64,000 bases of DNA from Litoribacter populi (GTDB taxonomy: Bacteria > Bacteroidota > Bacteroidia > Cytophagales > Cyclobacteriaceae): contig NZ_VMKN01000001.1 in NCBI RefSeq assembly GCF_007483685.1, positions 1,254,297-1,318,296 on the forward strand, in the 5' to 3' direction. The notes under the pieces are model-generated. The model made no database searches and was not told the DNA's origin. It was given only the letters and a program-made list of their open reading frames with translations. Positions 25,802-35,224 of this stretch are shown here, piece by piece. Both the position numbers and the translations under genes were made by a program. Position 1 is the stretch's first letter, and the number at the start of each line of letters is the position of its first letter.

Positions 25802-26911
25802 TTAAGAAATTACTTCCAGCCTCACAAACCCCAACTCATCATCTACATTCTCATAGATCCACACTTTACCGTCTTTGACAAAGCTGCTGCTCGGGGTTTT
25901 GCTTAGGACATCCACTTTGCTTTCTCCAAGCACATTGAAGGAGCCGTCAAGGATGGTCAGGAATACATCGTATTTTCTTGGGGTATCGGGGTCTGCGTCG
26001 GGGGATTCAGGTTTTTGCTTGTAGGAAAATCTGTAGAAAACTTCTTTCTTCTCATCCCACATGGGAGCTTGGAAACTTATTTCCTGGTTGATTAAAGTGA
26101 TCTCCTTGTGAAAGGTTTCTCTCGATTCCACCTCGTTGCGGTATTTTCCGGTTTTTGAGTTTTCTGTCAACTTATTATCATACTTGATGTAGGATACCGA
26201 GTCGGCGACTGGGTCATATAAGGCCAAGGTGTTGAAAATGGAATTGCTGATCAGGTATTTGCCCTGATGTTCCTGGATCTTAACGGCTTGACCACTTATT
26301 TGGACAGCGTTGCCGGAGCGCATCATGACATGATAATCCTGGGTGCGGTCAAAATCCTCCAGTGTGTATTTCTTTAGATTCTTGCCCTCATAATCCAATA
26401 CGCCCAATTCTAAGCCTTTTTCGGTCCAGCTTCGTATGATTCCGACCAAAGAGTTGTTGTCCTCCGAAATCAGAAAGTCGGAAGAGAAATTCTCAAAGTC
26501 TTTGATGTTAAACTGCCTCAGTTTCTCCCCCTGTAAGTTAAAAACTCCCATTTCACCCCAGGTGCTGATCATCAAATTATTGCCCCTGTCCATTTGGACT
26601 GAGGAGACAAACTGGCCGGTACCGTTGGGGCCTTCTTTTTCAAAGGGGATCTTTTCAGCCAACACCAACCCGTCCAGATCGATCTTTTCAACAGTGGTTT
26701 GATCCTGGTCAAAGTTGTAAAACAACTTTTTGTCATTGCTAAGCGTGGATAGCCAGATGCCGTTTTTCAAATTGATTATCTCATTTCCTGCATCCACCAT
26801 TACGGTGTCAAGCGAGAAACTAATAGAACCATATTGATTTTGTTCCTGTCCCTTGTCCGTCCCACAGGAAAACAAAAGGACGATTGCGAAAAGAATGTAT
26901 AGATGTTTCAT
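25802..26911 (-). CDS. DUF4221-like lipoprotein
   Basis: Secreted lipoprotein of 369 residues with lipobox FAIVLLFSC (Cys 16). The rest looks like a beta-propeller built of WD-like or NHL-like turns (LMISTWGEMGVFNLQGEKLRQF, ELGVLDYEGKNLKKY, KVWIYENVDDELGFVRLEV). It matches DUF4221 proteins, which are frequent in Cyclobacteriaceae and have no known function. Probably tethered to the outer membrane. Its promoter side carries a GAAGACCGGAGACCGAAGG repeat. Confidence 0.78.
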   Translation of the reverse strand: MKHLYILFAIVLLFSCGTDKGQEQNQYGSISFSLDTVMVDAGNEIINLKNGIWLSTLSNDKKLFYNFDQDQTTVEKIDLDGLVLAEKIPFEKEGPNGTGQFVSSVQMDRGNNLMISTWGEMGVFNLQGEKLRQFNIKDFENFSSDFLISEDNNSLVGIIRSWTEKGLELGVLDYEGKNLKKYTLEDFDRTQDYHVMMRSGNAVQISGQAVKIQEHQGKYLISNSIFNTLALYDPVADSVSYIKYDNKLTENSKTGKYRNEVESRETFHKEITLINQEISFQAPMWDEKKEVFYRFSYKQKPESPDADPDTPRKYDVFLTILDGSFNVLGESKVDVLSKTPSSSFVKDGKVWIYENVDDELGFVRLEVIS

Positions 26912-27299
26912 GTTTTGGAAGACCGGAGACCGAAGGTCGGGGTTTGGTTGATTTTTGACTAAAAATATTTTTAAAATTAAGGTAAAGTAATAAACTTTTA
27001 ATTAAACAGCAACTTGAAAAAATGTTATCCTCATGGTTGTCATGCCGTTTTCGCCGCAGGCGAAAACGAGCTGATGTCTTGGTTTTCGTAGTTCTGAGGG
27101 AAAGTCAAATGGCTAAAGTGGCCCGTATGATGCAGAATCTGACAACCCTGACAACCCTGACAACCCTGACAACAGCAAATTCCGAAGCTTCAGCTTCGGA
27201 AAAGCGGACAACCCCGACAACATCCAAATTTTACCACACTAACAACTTCGCGCATACCTCATTTTTTACTATATTGTAAAGAAATATGCTCGGTTTGTT
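26912..27299. repeat. 388-bp spacer with hairpins and 9-bp tandem repeats
   Basis: The spacer holds GGAAGACCGGAGACCGAAGG (26918-26937) and a perfect hairpin CGTTTTCGCC-GCA-GGCGAAAACG (27046-27068). Four tandem CTGACAACC units follow at 27139-27174, then a second hairpin TTCCGAAGCT-TC-AGCTTCGGAA (27180-27201) and GCGGACAACCCCGACAAC. The open frame at 27022-27279 is an artefact of these repeats. Confidence 0.75.
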
Positions 27300-27773
27300 A
27301 TGAAAAATCTATTCCTCATTCCCCTTTTATCATTATTGATACTGGCCACCGGTTGTCACGAGGCCGCAAATGAATTTGAGATGAAACTGGTCGGTACCTG
27401 GGAAATGGTCGGTTTCAATGAATATTTAGGTTTGGACTATGTAGAGGATTATACCTTTCACCAAAACGGAAGTTATGTGTACAGGCATTCTATGAGAGAA
27501 GTAGGGGAAAGGCAACCAGTTGGTTTAATTATGATTGAAAGAGGAAATTACAGTTATAATGGTACTGCCTTAACCAAAACAGCTACTTTCATGGGCTATA
27601 GGCCTTATGATGAATCCTTTGTGCCCGAAGATAGACTCAATCCATATCCAGTACCCGAGCCTGGCCAATTCGAACTAATCCTCCAAAACGACAACCAAGA
27701 ATTTCTGATACCAGGTGGTATAGTAGGAGGTGATGTGATTGTGAGAGACAAGGTTTATGTTAGAGTGGAGTAG
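27300..27773 (+). CDS. Small lipocalin-like lipoprotein
   Basis: Lipoprotein of 157 residues with lipobox LLILATGC (Cys 19). The body begins with the KLVGTWEMVGF motif and continues as an antiparallel beta sheet (DYTFHQNGSYVYRH, RGNYSYNGTALTKT), as in lipocalin-like lipoproteins of Bacteroidetes. A similar gene in the opposite orientation is at 28775-29272. Function unknown. Confidence 0.72.
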   Translation: MKNLFLIPLLSLLILATGCHEAANEFEMKLVGTWEMVGFNEYLGLDYVEDYTFHQNGSYVYRHSMREVGERQPVGLIMIERGNYSYNGTALTKTATFMGYRPYDESFVPEDRLNPYPVPEPGQFELILQNDNQEFLIPGGIVGGDVIVRDKVYVRVE

Positions 27774-28015
27774 ATTTTTAAGTACGAAATACCAGGGACG
27801 AAGTACGAAGAATTAATACGCCCAATAATTCCTCATTCCTAATTATCAATTCCTTCGTTCCCTTCGTGCCCTTCTTTTTCTTTGTGCCCTTGGTGCCCAA
27901 TTTTTTGACCCTTTTCTGCCTAGGACACTAAATGTCTCCCTTTCTTCCCCATACCTCCATTCTCCTATTGCGCTCCACAGCTAATCCCCCTATCTTGATA
28001 CAAATTTGATAGAAC
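27774..28015. repeat. Spacer with ACGAAGTACGAAG and TTTGTGCCCTTGGTGCCC repeats
   Basis: AAGTACGAAATACCAGGGAC and ACGAAGTACGAAG at 27780-27812, then CTTCGTTCCCTTCGTGCCCT and TTTGTGCCCTTGGTGCCC at 27852-27900. No gene is seen. Confidence 0.6.
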
Positions 28016-28393
28016 ATGGACTTTGACCACAAACTTGACCAATTAAACTCAGCACTTGCAGCATCCGAACCAGACTGGGCTCTACTTCGCCAACTCATCC
28101 AGGAGCTGACGGACCAAGCGGGATTAAAACTTAAGGTGTTGGATTTTGAGTTTTACAATGATGCCCGCCTGGAGTATGCAGAAAAGGAGAAGGACCTGGC
28201 AACCCGCCGTCAGGCCTACGAGGAGGCCTCAATCTGGAGGGACAAAGTAAGAGAAATTCAAAAGCACATCGACCTCCGCAACGACCTGAGCTTGACAACC
28301 TCCTCCTTCCGCGTCGACCACGGCCACCTGTTCTATTTTCATACCGGCAAAGGGCTGCATGATCAGCAGGTGCTGGAGCTGTTGGCGCACTGA
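28016..28393 (+). CDS. Hypothetical protein with UVR-like segment
   Basis: A 125-residue cytoplasmic protein. Residues 58-84 (KEKDLATRRQAYEEASIWRDKVREI) resemble the UVR motif of UvrB/UvrC and ClpC, a helical hairpin used for partner binding. The remainder matches no family I recognise. It may be a stand-alone UVR adaptor. It is followed at nine bases by another hypothetical gene on the same strand. Confidence 0.65.
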   Translation: MDFDHKLDQLNSALAASEPDWALLRQLIQELTDQAGLKLKVLDFEFYNDARLEYAEKEKDLATRRQAYEEASIWRDKVREIQKHIDLRNDLSLTTSSFRVDHGHLFYFHTGKGLHDQQVLELLAH

Positions 28394-28402
28394 GCACTGA
28401 GC

Positions 28403-28921
28403 ATGGGGCAAGTGCTGTTCTTTGAGCCCATATGGATTTTACTCGCAATTGCCCTATTAGGGCTTGCTGTTTGGACAGTGTCAGGTGTGGCTGCAAATGC
28501 CCAGGGCCATGGCCTCAATATCAGTTCCGTAGCTGGGATTTCCTCATCTTCATGGCATGATGAACACAACGATGAACCCCCTGTAGAGGAGATGGCATTT
28601 GACATCGAGATAGAAATTGAGGAAGAGGCTACGGTCACTTTTATCAATAAAACCGGAGAGGTAGAAGCGGTCCTGAAAGGCAACAGGACAGTGTTGGATA
28701 AGTTCAACCTGGAAAGGTTAGACAAAAGCTACTTGCTTGGCTCCTACGGTATCCATCAAGTTTACCCACTAACCTTATTTTCTATGATAGACATACATAG
28801 GGCCGTCCATAATACCCCGGCCGGAGTTGGTTATGGTACCGTTAGATTGAAAAAGGAGGTTTTCCTTTTCATCATGGCTATAGATATGAAAATAGTGGGG
28901 ATCCGAATTCCATGTAATTAA
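28403..28921 (+). CDS. Hypothetical membrane protein with tail antisense to a lipoprotein gene
   Basis: A 172-codon frame with one N-terminal membrane helix (IWILLAIALLGLAVWTVSGVA) and an acidic soluble part (IEIEIEEEATVTF). The last 49 codons overlap the convergent lipoprotein gene at 28775 in antisense, which is unusual. The original stop may have been lost, so the true C-terminus may end before about 28770. The N-terminal two thirds may be real. No family recognised. Confidence 0.45.
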   Translation: MGQVLFFEPIWILLAIALLGLAVWTVSGVAANAQGHGLNISSVAGISSSSWHDEHNDEPPVEEMAFDIEIEIEEEATVTFINKTGEVEAVLKGNRTVLDKFNLERLDKSYLLGSYGIHQVYPLTLFSMIDIHRAVHNTPAGVGYGTVRLKKEVFLFIMAIDMKIVGIRIPCN

Positions 28922-29272
28922 ATTTCCGGCCTCATCAGTTTCCAGTGTTTCCTCTAGGGTTACCCGATCGAAAGTCAGGATAATGATTTTCATCAAATCA
29001 GGGTTCTCTTCGAATTCCGCGATCTCCTCCTCATAGGTTCCTGTCAGATCATGCCCAAAATGGGTGTTGAACTTGACAAAGGTGCCATCAGCTTTCAACT
29101 CATAGGAATTGCTATAGGGCAAAGCGGATGATGGGGTCACCTCGTTTGTCCAGGAGCTTCTTACTTCTACAAGTTCCCAGTTGCCTACCACGCTCGTCTG
29201 CGGAGTAATCCCTTCATCTGAGCAGGCGGCCAAAAGCAAGGTGGCCATGGATAATAAAAAGAGCTTTTTCAT
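28775..29272 (-). CDS. Small lipocalin-like lipoprotein
   Basis: Lipoprotein of 165 residues with lipobox TLLLAAC (Cys 17). It has the VVGNWELVEVRSSW motif and a beta-rich body (YELKADGTFVKFNT, FDRVTLEETLETDEAGN), as in lipocalin-like lipoproteins. It shares this architecture with the gene at 27300. Function unknown; likely outer-membrane or periplasm-facing. Confidence 0.75.
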   Translation of the reverse strand: MKKLFLLSMATLLLAACSDEGITPQTSVVGNWELVEVRSSWTNEVTPSSALPYSNSYELKADGTFVKFNTHFGHDLTGTYEEEIAEFEENPDLMKIIILTFDRVTLEETLETDEAGNLITWNSDPHYFHIYSHDEKENLLFQSNGTITNSGRGIMDGPMYVYHRK

Positions 29273-29782
29273 TATGAAATTAATTGATATACCTACTAAA
29301 CGTATAATACAAGGAATATGTCCTACAATAATATGAAAAAATGATCCCTTTTTGAGCTTTTCCTCGATAGGGTGCCAAAAGAGTTTCGGACCTAATATGC
29401 AATGGGAAAGCTAGCAACCTTCCTTTGTCAGTTTTATCTTGAAATATAATAATTCCGACGAATAATTTGGTTTTAATGAGCCCAGCTGTCCCAAAAAGTA
29501 TTTATTGATTAAGATGTTATTTATCCCTATTTTGCGTTTCTGAAGGATATTGTCGGCCAGTTGTGATGGCTAGAATTATAAACTTGTTTTTCAGGGTTTT
29601 CAATTAATTCTATATGATTATCCCCAATGATCACAGTCTGCCTGCAGAAAAGACAGGTCGGCTCTTTTTATTCCCTAACAGAGGCGGAAGCAAAGAAGGA
29701 ATGGGTCACATTAGCATTAGCCCAAAAATTAGACAGTTTTGTCCTAGTATTGATGCTATTACGGATTTACTTTAATCAAACA
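29273..29782. other. 510-bp spacer upstream of the giant PAS protein
   Basis: No supported gene. Divergent promoters for the lipoprotein and the PAS protein should lie here; no full consensus element was found. The frame of the PAS gene is open back to an ATG at 29627, but residues 1-52 read from it show no PAS-like pattern and are treated as leader. Confidence 0.4.
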
Positions 29783-32700
29783 ATGGATACCATTTATCAA
29801 GATATATTTTACCATTCCAGTACGCCATCGGCCATCTTGGATATTAATTCTCCGGATTTTACCATCATTGATGTCAATGCTGCTTTTTTAGAAGGGGCAA
29901 TGGCAACACGGGAAATGGTCATCGGGAAAAAAGTGCATGATGCCTTTCCTGATTTGGGCAAAGAGACCAGCAAAGGACCTCATCCCCATTTGAAGTATTT
30001 TGATGCGGTATTGGAGGCCAAAGCAGCCCAAAAAATGCCCATCCTTAAATACGATATTATCAACCACTATACCGGGGAAAAAGAAGAGCGGTACTGGGAA
30101 GCCACCAACACCCCCATGTTTAACGAAAAGGGGGAGATTGTGAGGATCCTGCAAACCGTTTTTGATGTAACTGCCCATGTAGAGGATGTCTTGGCCAAAG
30201 GGCAAAAATCCAGCGGCTTGGAAGATGCGGATTCGAAGTTCAGGAATATATTTGACCTTTCATCGGTAGGCATTGGCCTGGTGGACCTTGATGGTAATTG
30301 GGTGGAGGTAAATCCCAAGCTTTGTGAAATCCTTGGCTATAGCCGGTGGGAAATTCTGCGTAAGAACTATCAGGAAATGACCCATCCCCAGGATTTGGAG
30401 GCAAGTTTGGAAGCCCATACCAAGTTGCTCCAAGGTGATATGGAGGTTTATAAAACAGAAAAAAGGTTCTTTAAAAAAGGAGGAGAAACGGTCTGGGCTT
30501 ATATAAGTGTTGCCCTGGTTAGAAACAAACTAGGTGAACCATTTCATTTTGTGGCCCACATCATGGATATCACCGAAAAAAAGAAAATTGAGATAGCCCT
30601 GGAAGAAAGCGAGCAGCGATACCACTCCTTGTTCCTACACCATCCTGATCCGGTATACTCATTTGATACCCAAGGCAAGTTTGTGAATGCCAATGCTGCA
30701 ACGATAAATCTCACAGAGTCCAGTTATAGAAGTCTGATGGGAACTTATTTTCTACCTTTGTTTCCTTTGGAAGATACCCGTCGAGTATATGAGAATTTCC
30801 TGAAAGCATCCGAAGGAAAATCCGTGAATTTCAATACCGGATTTGTTTCCACTAGGGGAACCAAACGGATATTAAATATTACCCATTTGCCGATTTATAC
30901 CAATGGGGATATTGTGGGCGTTTTCGGAATTGCAAAGGATATCACCGAGGCGGTAAAAGCAGAACAGGCCGTTAGTAAGGCTAAAAACCAGCTTGAAAAC
31001 CTGGTTTCTACCATCGACGGTATCGTTTGGGAAACCACCCAGGATTTGACCGTGAACTTTATCAGCCCCCAGACCACCGAAATTTTGGGCTACAACCCGG
31101 AAGACTGGTACAATAACCCGGAGTTTTGGAAGAAAAATATCCATGAGAAGGATAGGCAAAATTTCACCCAACAACTGCAGGCAGGCTTGGAAAAAGGAGG
31201 AAACTTTGATTTCGAATTCCGAATGTATGATATCCAAGGGAATTTGGTTTGGTTTAGAAACATGGTCACAGTCATCAAAGCCAAAGGCCAGCCGGTTATT
31301 CTCAGGGGGATAATGACCAATATTTCCGCTGCTAAGCAGGCTGAACAAGCTTTGGAGGCCAATGAGGCTAAGCTTTCCAAAATACTGGAAAGGTCGTTGG
31401 ATGTAATTTGCACCGTAGATGATCGCGGGAAGTTTAGGGACGTAAGCAAAGCTTCCGAGAAGGTATGGGGATACCAACCTGAGGAGATGATGGGCCGGCC
31501 TATTTATGATTTTATTGCTCCTGAGGACCATGCTAAAACTCAAACTATAGGTGAGAGGATAAGGACCGGCAAGGATGTTACATTTTTTGAAAACAGGTAT
31601 ATACATAAAGATGGACACCTGGTGCCCGTGAACTGGACGGTTAATTATGATCGGGAGGAAAAATTGATGTTTGCTGTCGCCAGTGATATCACCATCAGGA
31701 AAAAAGCCGAGGAGGAACTGAAGCTGAGTGAGCGCAGGTTTAAGAACCTCGTTCAGAACGGGGCGGACATCGTAGGTATTATCGATATGGAAGCCAGATA
31801 CAAATACATCAGTGCTAACGTTGAAGGAATAGTTGGCTTTACCCAGGAAGAAATGATCGGTGAACTAGGCCTCCCGTATGTTTATCCAGATGATCTGCAA
31901 GAGGTGCAGGAAGCCCTTGTGGAGATAAGTCAAAAAAAGATAATAAAGGCTCCTCACTATAGATTTGTAACCAAAGGAGGTAATTATATCTGGCTGGAAG
32001 TGGTGTTTACCAATCACCTGGACGACCCTGCCATCAATGGGGTTGTCTTCAATGCCAGGGACATCACGGATAAAAAAGAGGCAGAAATCCAGATGGAACT
32101 GAGCGAACGCAGGTTCAAGAATTTGGTCCAAAATGGAGCAGATATTGTCAGCATCCTTGACCCTCAGGCCAACTTCCTTTATATCAGTCCGAATGTAGAA
32201 GTTGTGATTGGCTTTACATCAGAAGAACTAGAGGGTAGGGAAAGTTTTATTATTATCCACCCCGATGATATTCAAATAGCACTACAAGCGCTGGAGGAAA
32301 TTAAGGTAAAAAACCATATCAAACTACCACCTATGCGGTTTGCTCATAAAGACGGCTCTTATATATGGGTGGAAACGGTTGCCACCAACCGTTTAAATGA
32401 CCCATCAATTAATGGTATCGTCACCAATTCAAGAGATATCACCGAAAAGGTAAAAGCTGATGAGGAGTTGAGGCTTTCTGAACAGAGACACAAGTTTATG
32501 TTCAACTTAAGTCCTATACCCAAATGGGTTTTTGATCCTGAAACGCTAAAGTTCCTAGATGTCAACCAGACCGCGATCAATACCTATGGTTATTCAAAGG
32601 AGGAGTTTTTGAGTATGACCATAAGGGATATCCGTCCCCAGGATGATTTGCCTAAGCTTCATAATGCCTTAACCAATAGTATCCCCCAATCCGGGACCAT

Positions 32701-34837
32701 TAGATTCGGCACCCATACCCATCAAAAGAAAGATGGCAGTTTTATACAAGTTGAGGTCTATGGATATGAATTTGATTTATTTGGCGACAAAGGGGTTATG
32801 GCTGTGGCTGTGGACGTGACAGAAAGGGAAAAGGCCCTCTCCAAATTGAAGGATTCCCAAACCAAACTTCAGACAGCTCAGGAAATGGCAGAAATGGGTT
32901 ATTTCCAAATTGATTTGGAGCAACAAAAGCTATTCTTAACAGGAGGTGTCTTCCATATCTGGGAAACTACCGAAGGACCTGATAAGGATGCGGATTGGTT
33001 TTTCAGTACTGCCCATCCTGAGGACGGCCAATATATCAAAGAAACGCTGGAGTATGCGGTGGAACACGATGAGATCCTTGATGCTGAATATCGCATCATC
33101 ATGCCTGATGGACGGATCAAGTGGATTCACGAACTCGGAAAAGTGGGGTATGATGATAAGGGTAACAAAGTCTTTTTTGAGGGGACCGTACAGGATATTA
33201 CAGAAAGGAAATCGGCTGAAGCCGCCATTCATGAAACCAACCAACGCTATGAATTGGTCACCCAGGCTACTTCTGATGCCATTTGGGATTGGGATATAGT
33301 TAATGGTAAAATAGAGTACGGGGATAGTTTTTATAAAATTTTCGATTACAATGCCGATACATTCAGAAAGGATAATCAAGGCTATTTAGAAAAGGTTCAC
33401 CCTGAGGATTTGGAGAGGGTAGCCCAAAGTTTAGAAGGTTTTCTTCATAGTGGATTGCTCACTTGGGAAGAGGAATATCGGTATCAGAAAAGGAATGGAG
33501 AATACGTTCAAGTATTGGACCGGGGAATTGTGGTGCGGGATGCAGATGGAAATCCCTTACGCTTTGTGGGCGCACTTCAGGACATTAGCCAAGTTAAGCG
33601 CATAGAAAAGGAGGATCAACTAAGAATTTCCCTTAGTGGTATATTTTCTGAAAAAAGCACCCCTACCGAAGCCTTAGGTGCTGTAGTGAGGGGGTTATTG
33701 GAATTCACGGAACTGGACTATGGGGAATTCTGGGCTCCTCCTGTTAGTGGAGAGAACAAGCTGTACCTGGAAGCTTATGAGGGGGATTATGAGGAGAACC
33801 CCGGTGGATATCCAAAGAAATTTGAAAAGGAAACCTGTATTCAAGGATTGGCATGGAAGAGGAGGGAGGTAGTCGAGCTTTCGGATTTAGCCACCAACCC
33901 ACATTTTTACAGAAAGGATTTTGCCAAAGCCAACGGATTGACAAGTGCAATAGCCTATCCGGTTAAATCCAGTGAGGACATCATAGCTGTAATTATCCTT
34001 TTCGCCAAGAAGCAACATCATGATTTCCAGGAAAGTCTTAGCCTAAGTCCCATTATTCTGGATCAGCTTGCCAGCAATTTTATCAGAAAACGTACAGAGA
34101 ACGAGTTAAACAGCTTTTTTGACCTATCTGGTGATATCCTAGTGATTGCGGGATTTGATGGATACTTCAAAAAGATGAACAAGGCCGTCAGCAATGTTTT
34201 GGGTTATACTGTAGAAGAAACGCTCGGTATTCCATTTATGGAAGTAGTGCATCCTGAAGACAGGGAAAAGACTACCGCCGCCCTAGCCAAGCTTCAAACC
34301 GGTCAAACCTTGAGTTATTTTGAAAACAGGCTCCTGAACAAAAATAAGGAGGAGGTCTGGATGTCATGGACTGCCACTCCCTTGGTGGAGGAAAATCTCA
34401 TGATAGCTATTGCTCGGGATATTTCAGAGCGCAAGCAATACGAAAGGGAGCTGGAAGCATCCAATCAACGTGTAAAGCAGACTTTGGAAAGCATACAGGA
34501 TGCATTTTTTGAAGTGGATGAAAATTGGATCGTGACTTATTGGAACAATAAGGCCGAACAAGTCCTTTTCAGAAAAAAGGAAGAAGTCATGGGGACAAAC
34601 CTTTGGGAATCCTTTCCTGAAGCGGTTGAACTCCAGTTTTATACCGAGTATCACCTGGTGATGGGGGATAGATTGGCCCGCTCTTTTGATGAATATTTCC
34701 CTCCAACCAAAGCTTGGTATGATGTGACTGCTTACCCCTCAGGAAAGGGAATTACAGTGTATTTCCGGGATATCACTGAGAGGAAAAACCTTGAGCTTGA
34801 GTTGATTGAGTTCAAAAAAAATGGTGAAAACAAATAA
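29783..34837 (+). CDS. Giant multi-PAS/GAF sensor protein without output domain
   Basis: A 1684-residue cytoplasmic protein of about twelve PAS domains with one GAF. Ten PAS units come first, each ending in a D-I-T-E/D-V-T signature followed by a short coiled coil (IMDITEKKKIEIALEESEQR is typical). A GAF domain follows (about 1280-1430), then two more PAS units. The protein stops after the last linker (DITERKNLELELIEFKKN), exactly where a histidine kinase would begin, yet no HisKA, HATPase, GGDEF or receiver is present. PAS units six and seven are a recent tandem duplication (both start SERRFKNLVQNGADIV). No membrane helix is visible. It may be truncated or may signal through a partner. Confidence 0.88.
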   Translation: MDTIYQDIFYHSSTPSAILDINSPDFTIIDVNAAFLEGAMATREMVIGKKVHDAFPDLGKETSKGPHPHLKYFDAVLEAKAAQKMPILKYDIINHYTGEKEERYWEATNTPMFNEKGEIVRILQTVFDVTAHVEDVLAKGQKSSGLEDADSKFRNIFDLSSVGIGLVDLDGNWVEVNPKLCEILGYSRWEILRKNYQEMTHPQDLEASLEAHTKLLQGDMEVYKTEKRFFKKGGETVWAYISVALVRNKLGEPFHFVAHIMDITEKKKIEIALEESEQRYHSLFLHHPDPVYSFDTQGKFVNANAATINLTESSYRSLMGTYFLPLFPLEDTRRVYENFLKASEGKSVNFNTGFVSTRGTKRILNITHLPIYTNGDIVGVFGIAKDITEAVKAEQAVSKAKNQLENLVSTIDGIVWETTQDLTVNFISPQTTEILGYNPEDWYNNPEFWKKNIHEKDRQNFTQQLQAGLEKGGNFDFEFRMYDIQGNLVWFRNMVTVIKAKGQPVILRGIMTNISAAKQAEQALEANEAKLSKILERSLDVICTVDDRGKFRDVSKASEKVWGYQPEEMMGRPIYDFIAPEDHAKTQTIGERIRTGKDVTFFENRYIHKDGHLVPVNWTVNYDREEKLMFAVASDITIRKKAEEELKLSERRFKNLVQNGADIVGIIDMEARYKYISANVEGIVGFTQEEMIGELGLPYVYPDDLQEVQEALVEISQKKIIKAPHYRFVTKGGNYIWLEVVFTNHLDDPAINGVVFNARDITDKKEAEIQMELSERRFKNLVQNGADIVSILDPQANFLYISPNVEVVIGFTSEELEGRESFIIIHPDDIQIALQALEEIKVKNHIKLPPMRFAHKDGSYIWVETVATNRLNDPSINGIVTNSRDITEKVKADEELRLSEQRHKFMFNLSPIPKWVFDPETLKFLDVNQTAINTYGYSKEEFLSMTIRDIRPQDDLPKLHNALTNSIPQSGTIRFGTHTHQKKDGSFIQVEVYGYEFDLFGDKGVMAVAVDVTEREKALSKLKDSQTKLQTAQEMAEMGYFQIDLEQQKLFLTGGVFHIWETTEGPDKDADWFFSTAHPEDGQYIKETLEYAVEHDEILDAEYRIIMPDGRIKWIHELGKVGYDDKGNKVFFEGTVQDITERKSAEAAIHETNQRYELVTQATSDAIWDWDIVNGKIEYGDSFYKIFDYNADTFRKDNQGYLEKVHPEDLERVAQSLEGFLHSGLLTWEEEYRYQKRNGEYVQVLDRGIVVRDADGNPLRFVGALQDISQVKRIEKEDQLRISLSGIFSEKSTPTEALGAVVRGLLEFTELDYGEFWAPPVSGENKLYLEAYEGDYEENPGGYPKKFEKETCIQGLAWKRREVVELSDLATNPHFYRKDFAKANGLTSAIAYPVKSSEDIIAVIILFAKKQHHDFQESLSLSPIILDQLASNFIRKRTENELNSFFDLSGDILVIAGFDGYFKKMNKAVSNVLGYTVEETLGIPFMEVVHPEDREKTTAALAKLQTGQTLSYFENRLLNKNKEEVWMSWTATPLVEENLMIAIARDISERKQYERELEASNQRVKQTLESIQDAFFEVDENWIVTYWNNKAEQVLFRKKEEVMGTNLWESFPEAVELQFYTEYHLVMGDRLARSFDEYFPPTKAWYDVTAYPSGKGITVYFRDITERKNLELELIEFKKNGENK

Positions 34838-34841
34838 GCGG

Positions 34842-34875
34842 CTATAGGTGCGGCTATATTTCCGCACATCTATAG
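34842..34875. repeat. Inverted repeat after the PAS gene
   Basis: CTATAGGTGCGG faces CCGCACATCTATAG with a small internal mismatch. It may act as a weak terminator between the PAS gene and the riboswitch transcript; no T-run follows. Confidence 0.45.
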
Positions 34876-34905
34876 TTGATTAATGGAAAGAAACTTATAA
34901 CTTTC
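34876..34905 (+). promoter_or_regulatory. Predicted promoter of the riboswitch transcript
   Basis: TTG at 34876-34878 and TAACTTTC at 34898-34905 with 19-bp spacing are one base off the TTTG/TAnnTTTG consensus. It would place the start near 34912, just before the riboswitch P1 stem. Confidence 0.45.
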
Positions 34906-34925
34906 CCTTTGAAATTTCATCAACT

Positions 34926-35096
34926 CAAAGCAGGTTTGGCAGAAATGCCGATTAAAAAGGAATCATGTGTGAATCATGAGCTGTCCCGCAACTGTAAAGT
35001 AACACCGTGTTTTTGACCGAAATTGCCATGGTGCCCTGTACAAAGGTCATGAGAAGGCCGGCAAAAAGTTACAAGCCAGGAGACTTGCCTACTTTG
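34926..35096 (+). ncRNA. Cobalamin (B12) riboswitch
   Basis: Conserved elements of the cobalamin aptamer appear in order: CAGGTTTGGCAGAAATGCCG, then AAAAGGAATCATGTGTGAAT, the B12-box-like CATGAGCTGTCCCGCAACTG with TAAAG, the GGTCATGAGAAGGCC arm, and the closing GCCAGGAGACTTGCC. The ends pair as P1 (CAAAG-CAGG with CCT-CTTTG). B12 riboswitches normally repress btuB-type transport or B12-synthesis genes. Here the next gene encodes a LOV-like PAS protein. Confidence 0.93.
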
Positions 35097-35132
35097 TATT
35101 GACATATGCCCTCGTGGATTGGGGTAATAGTC

Positions 35133-35162
35133 AGGATTGGCACAGCTATATCCTTTTATTAT
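35133..35162 (+). terminator. Candidate riboswitch expression-platform terminator
   Basis: AGGATTGGC-ACA-GCTATATCCT forms a nine-pair stem with one bulged T, followed by TTTATTATTAAT. It lies between the aptamer and the ATG at 35225, where a ligand-controlled terminator is expected. Confidence 0.5.
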
Positions 35163-35224
35163 TAATCTGCCCAGGGGCATTGCGGAATTTTGAAAACTTG
35201 TTTCAAAACTCAAATTTAAAAGCA

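Noticed and set aside
27022-27279. 85-codon open frame with Thr/Leu repeats
   Set aside because: The TLTTLTTLTT run is the translation of the CTGACAACC tandem repeat.
29627-29782. Longer N-terminus for the giant PAS protein
   Set aside because: The added 52 residues show no PAS pattern; the ATG at 29783 starts directly at the first PAS domain.
30872-31618. 248-codon frame antisense to the PAS protein
   Set aside because: Shadow frame; the plus-strand PAS signatures are unambiguous.
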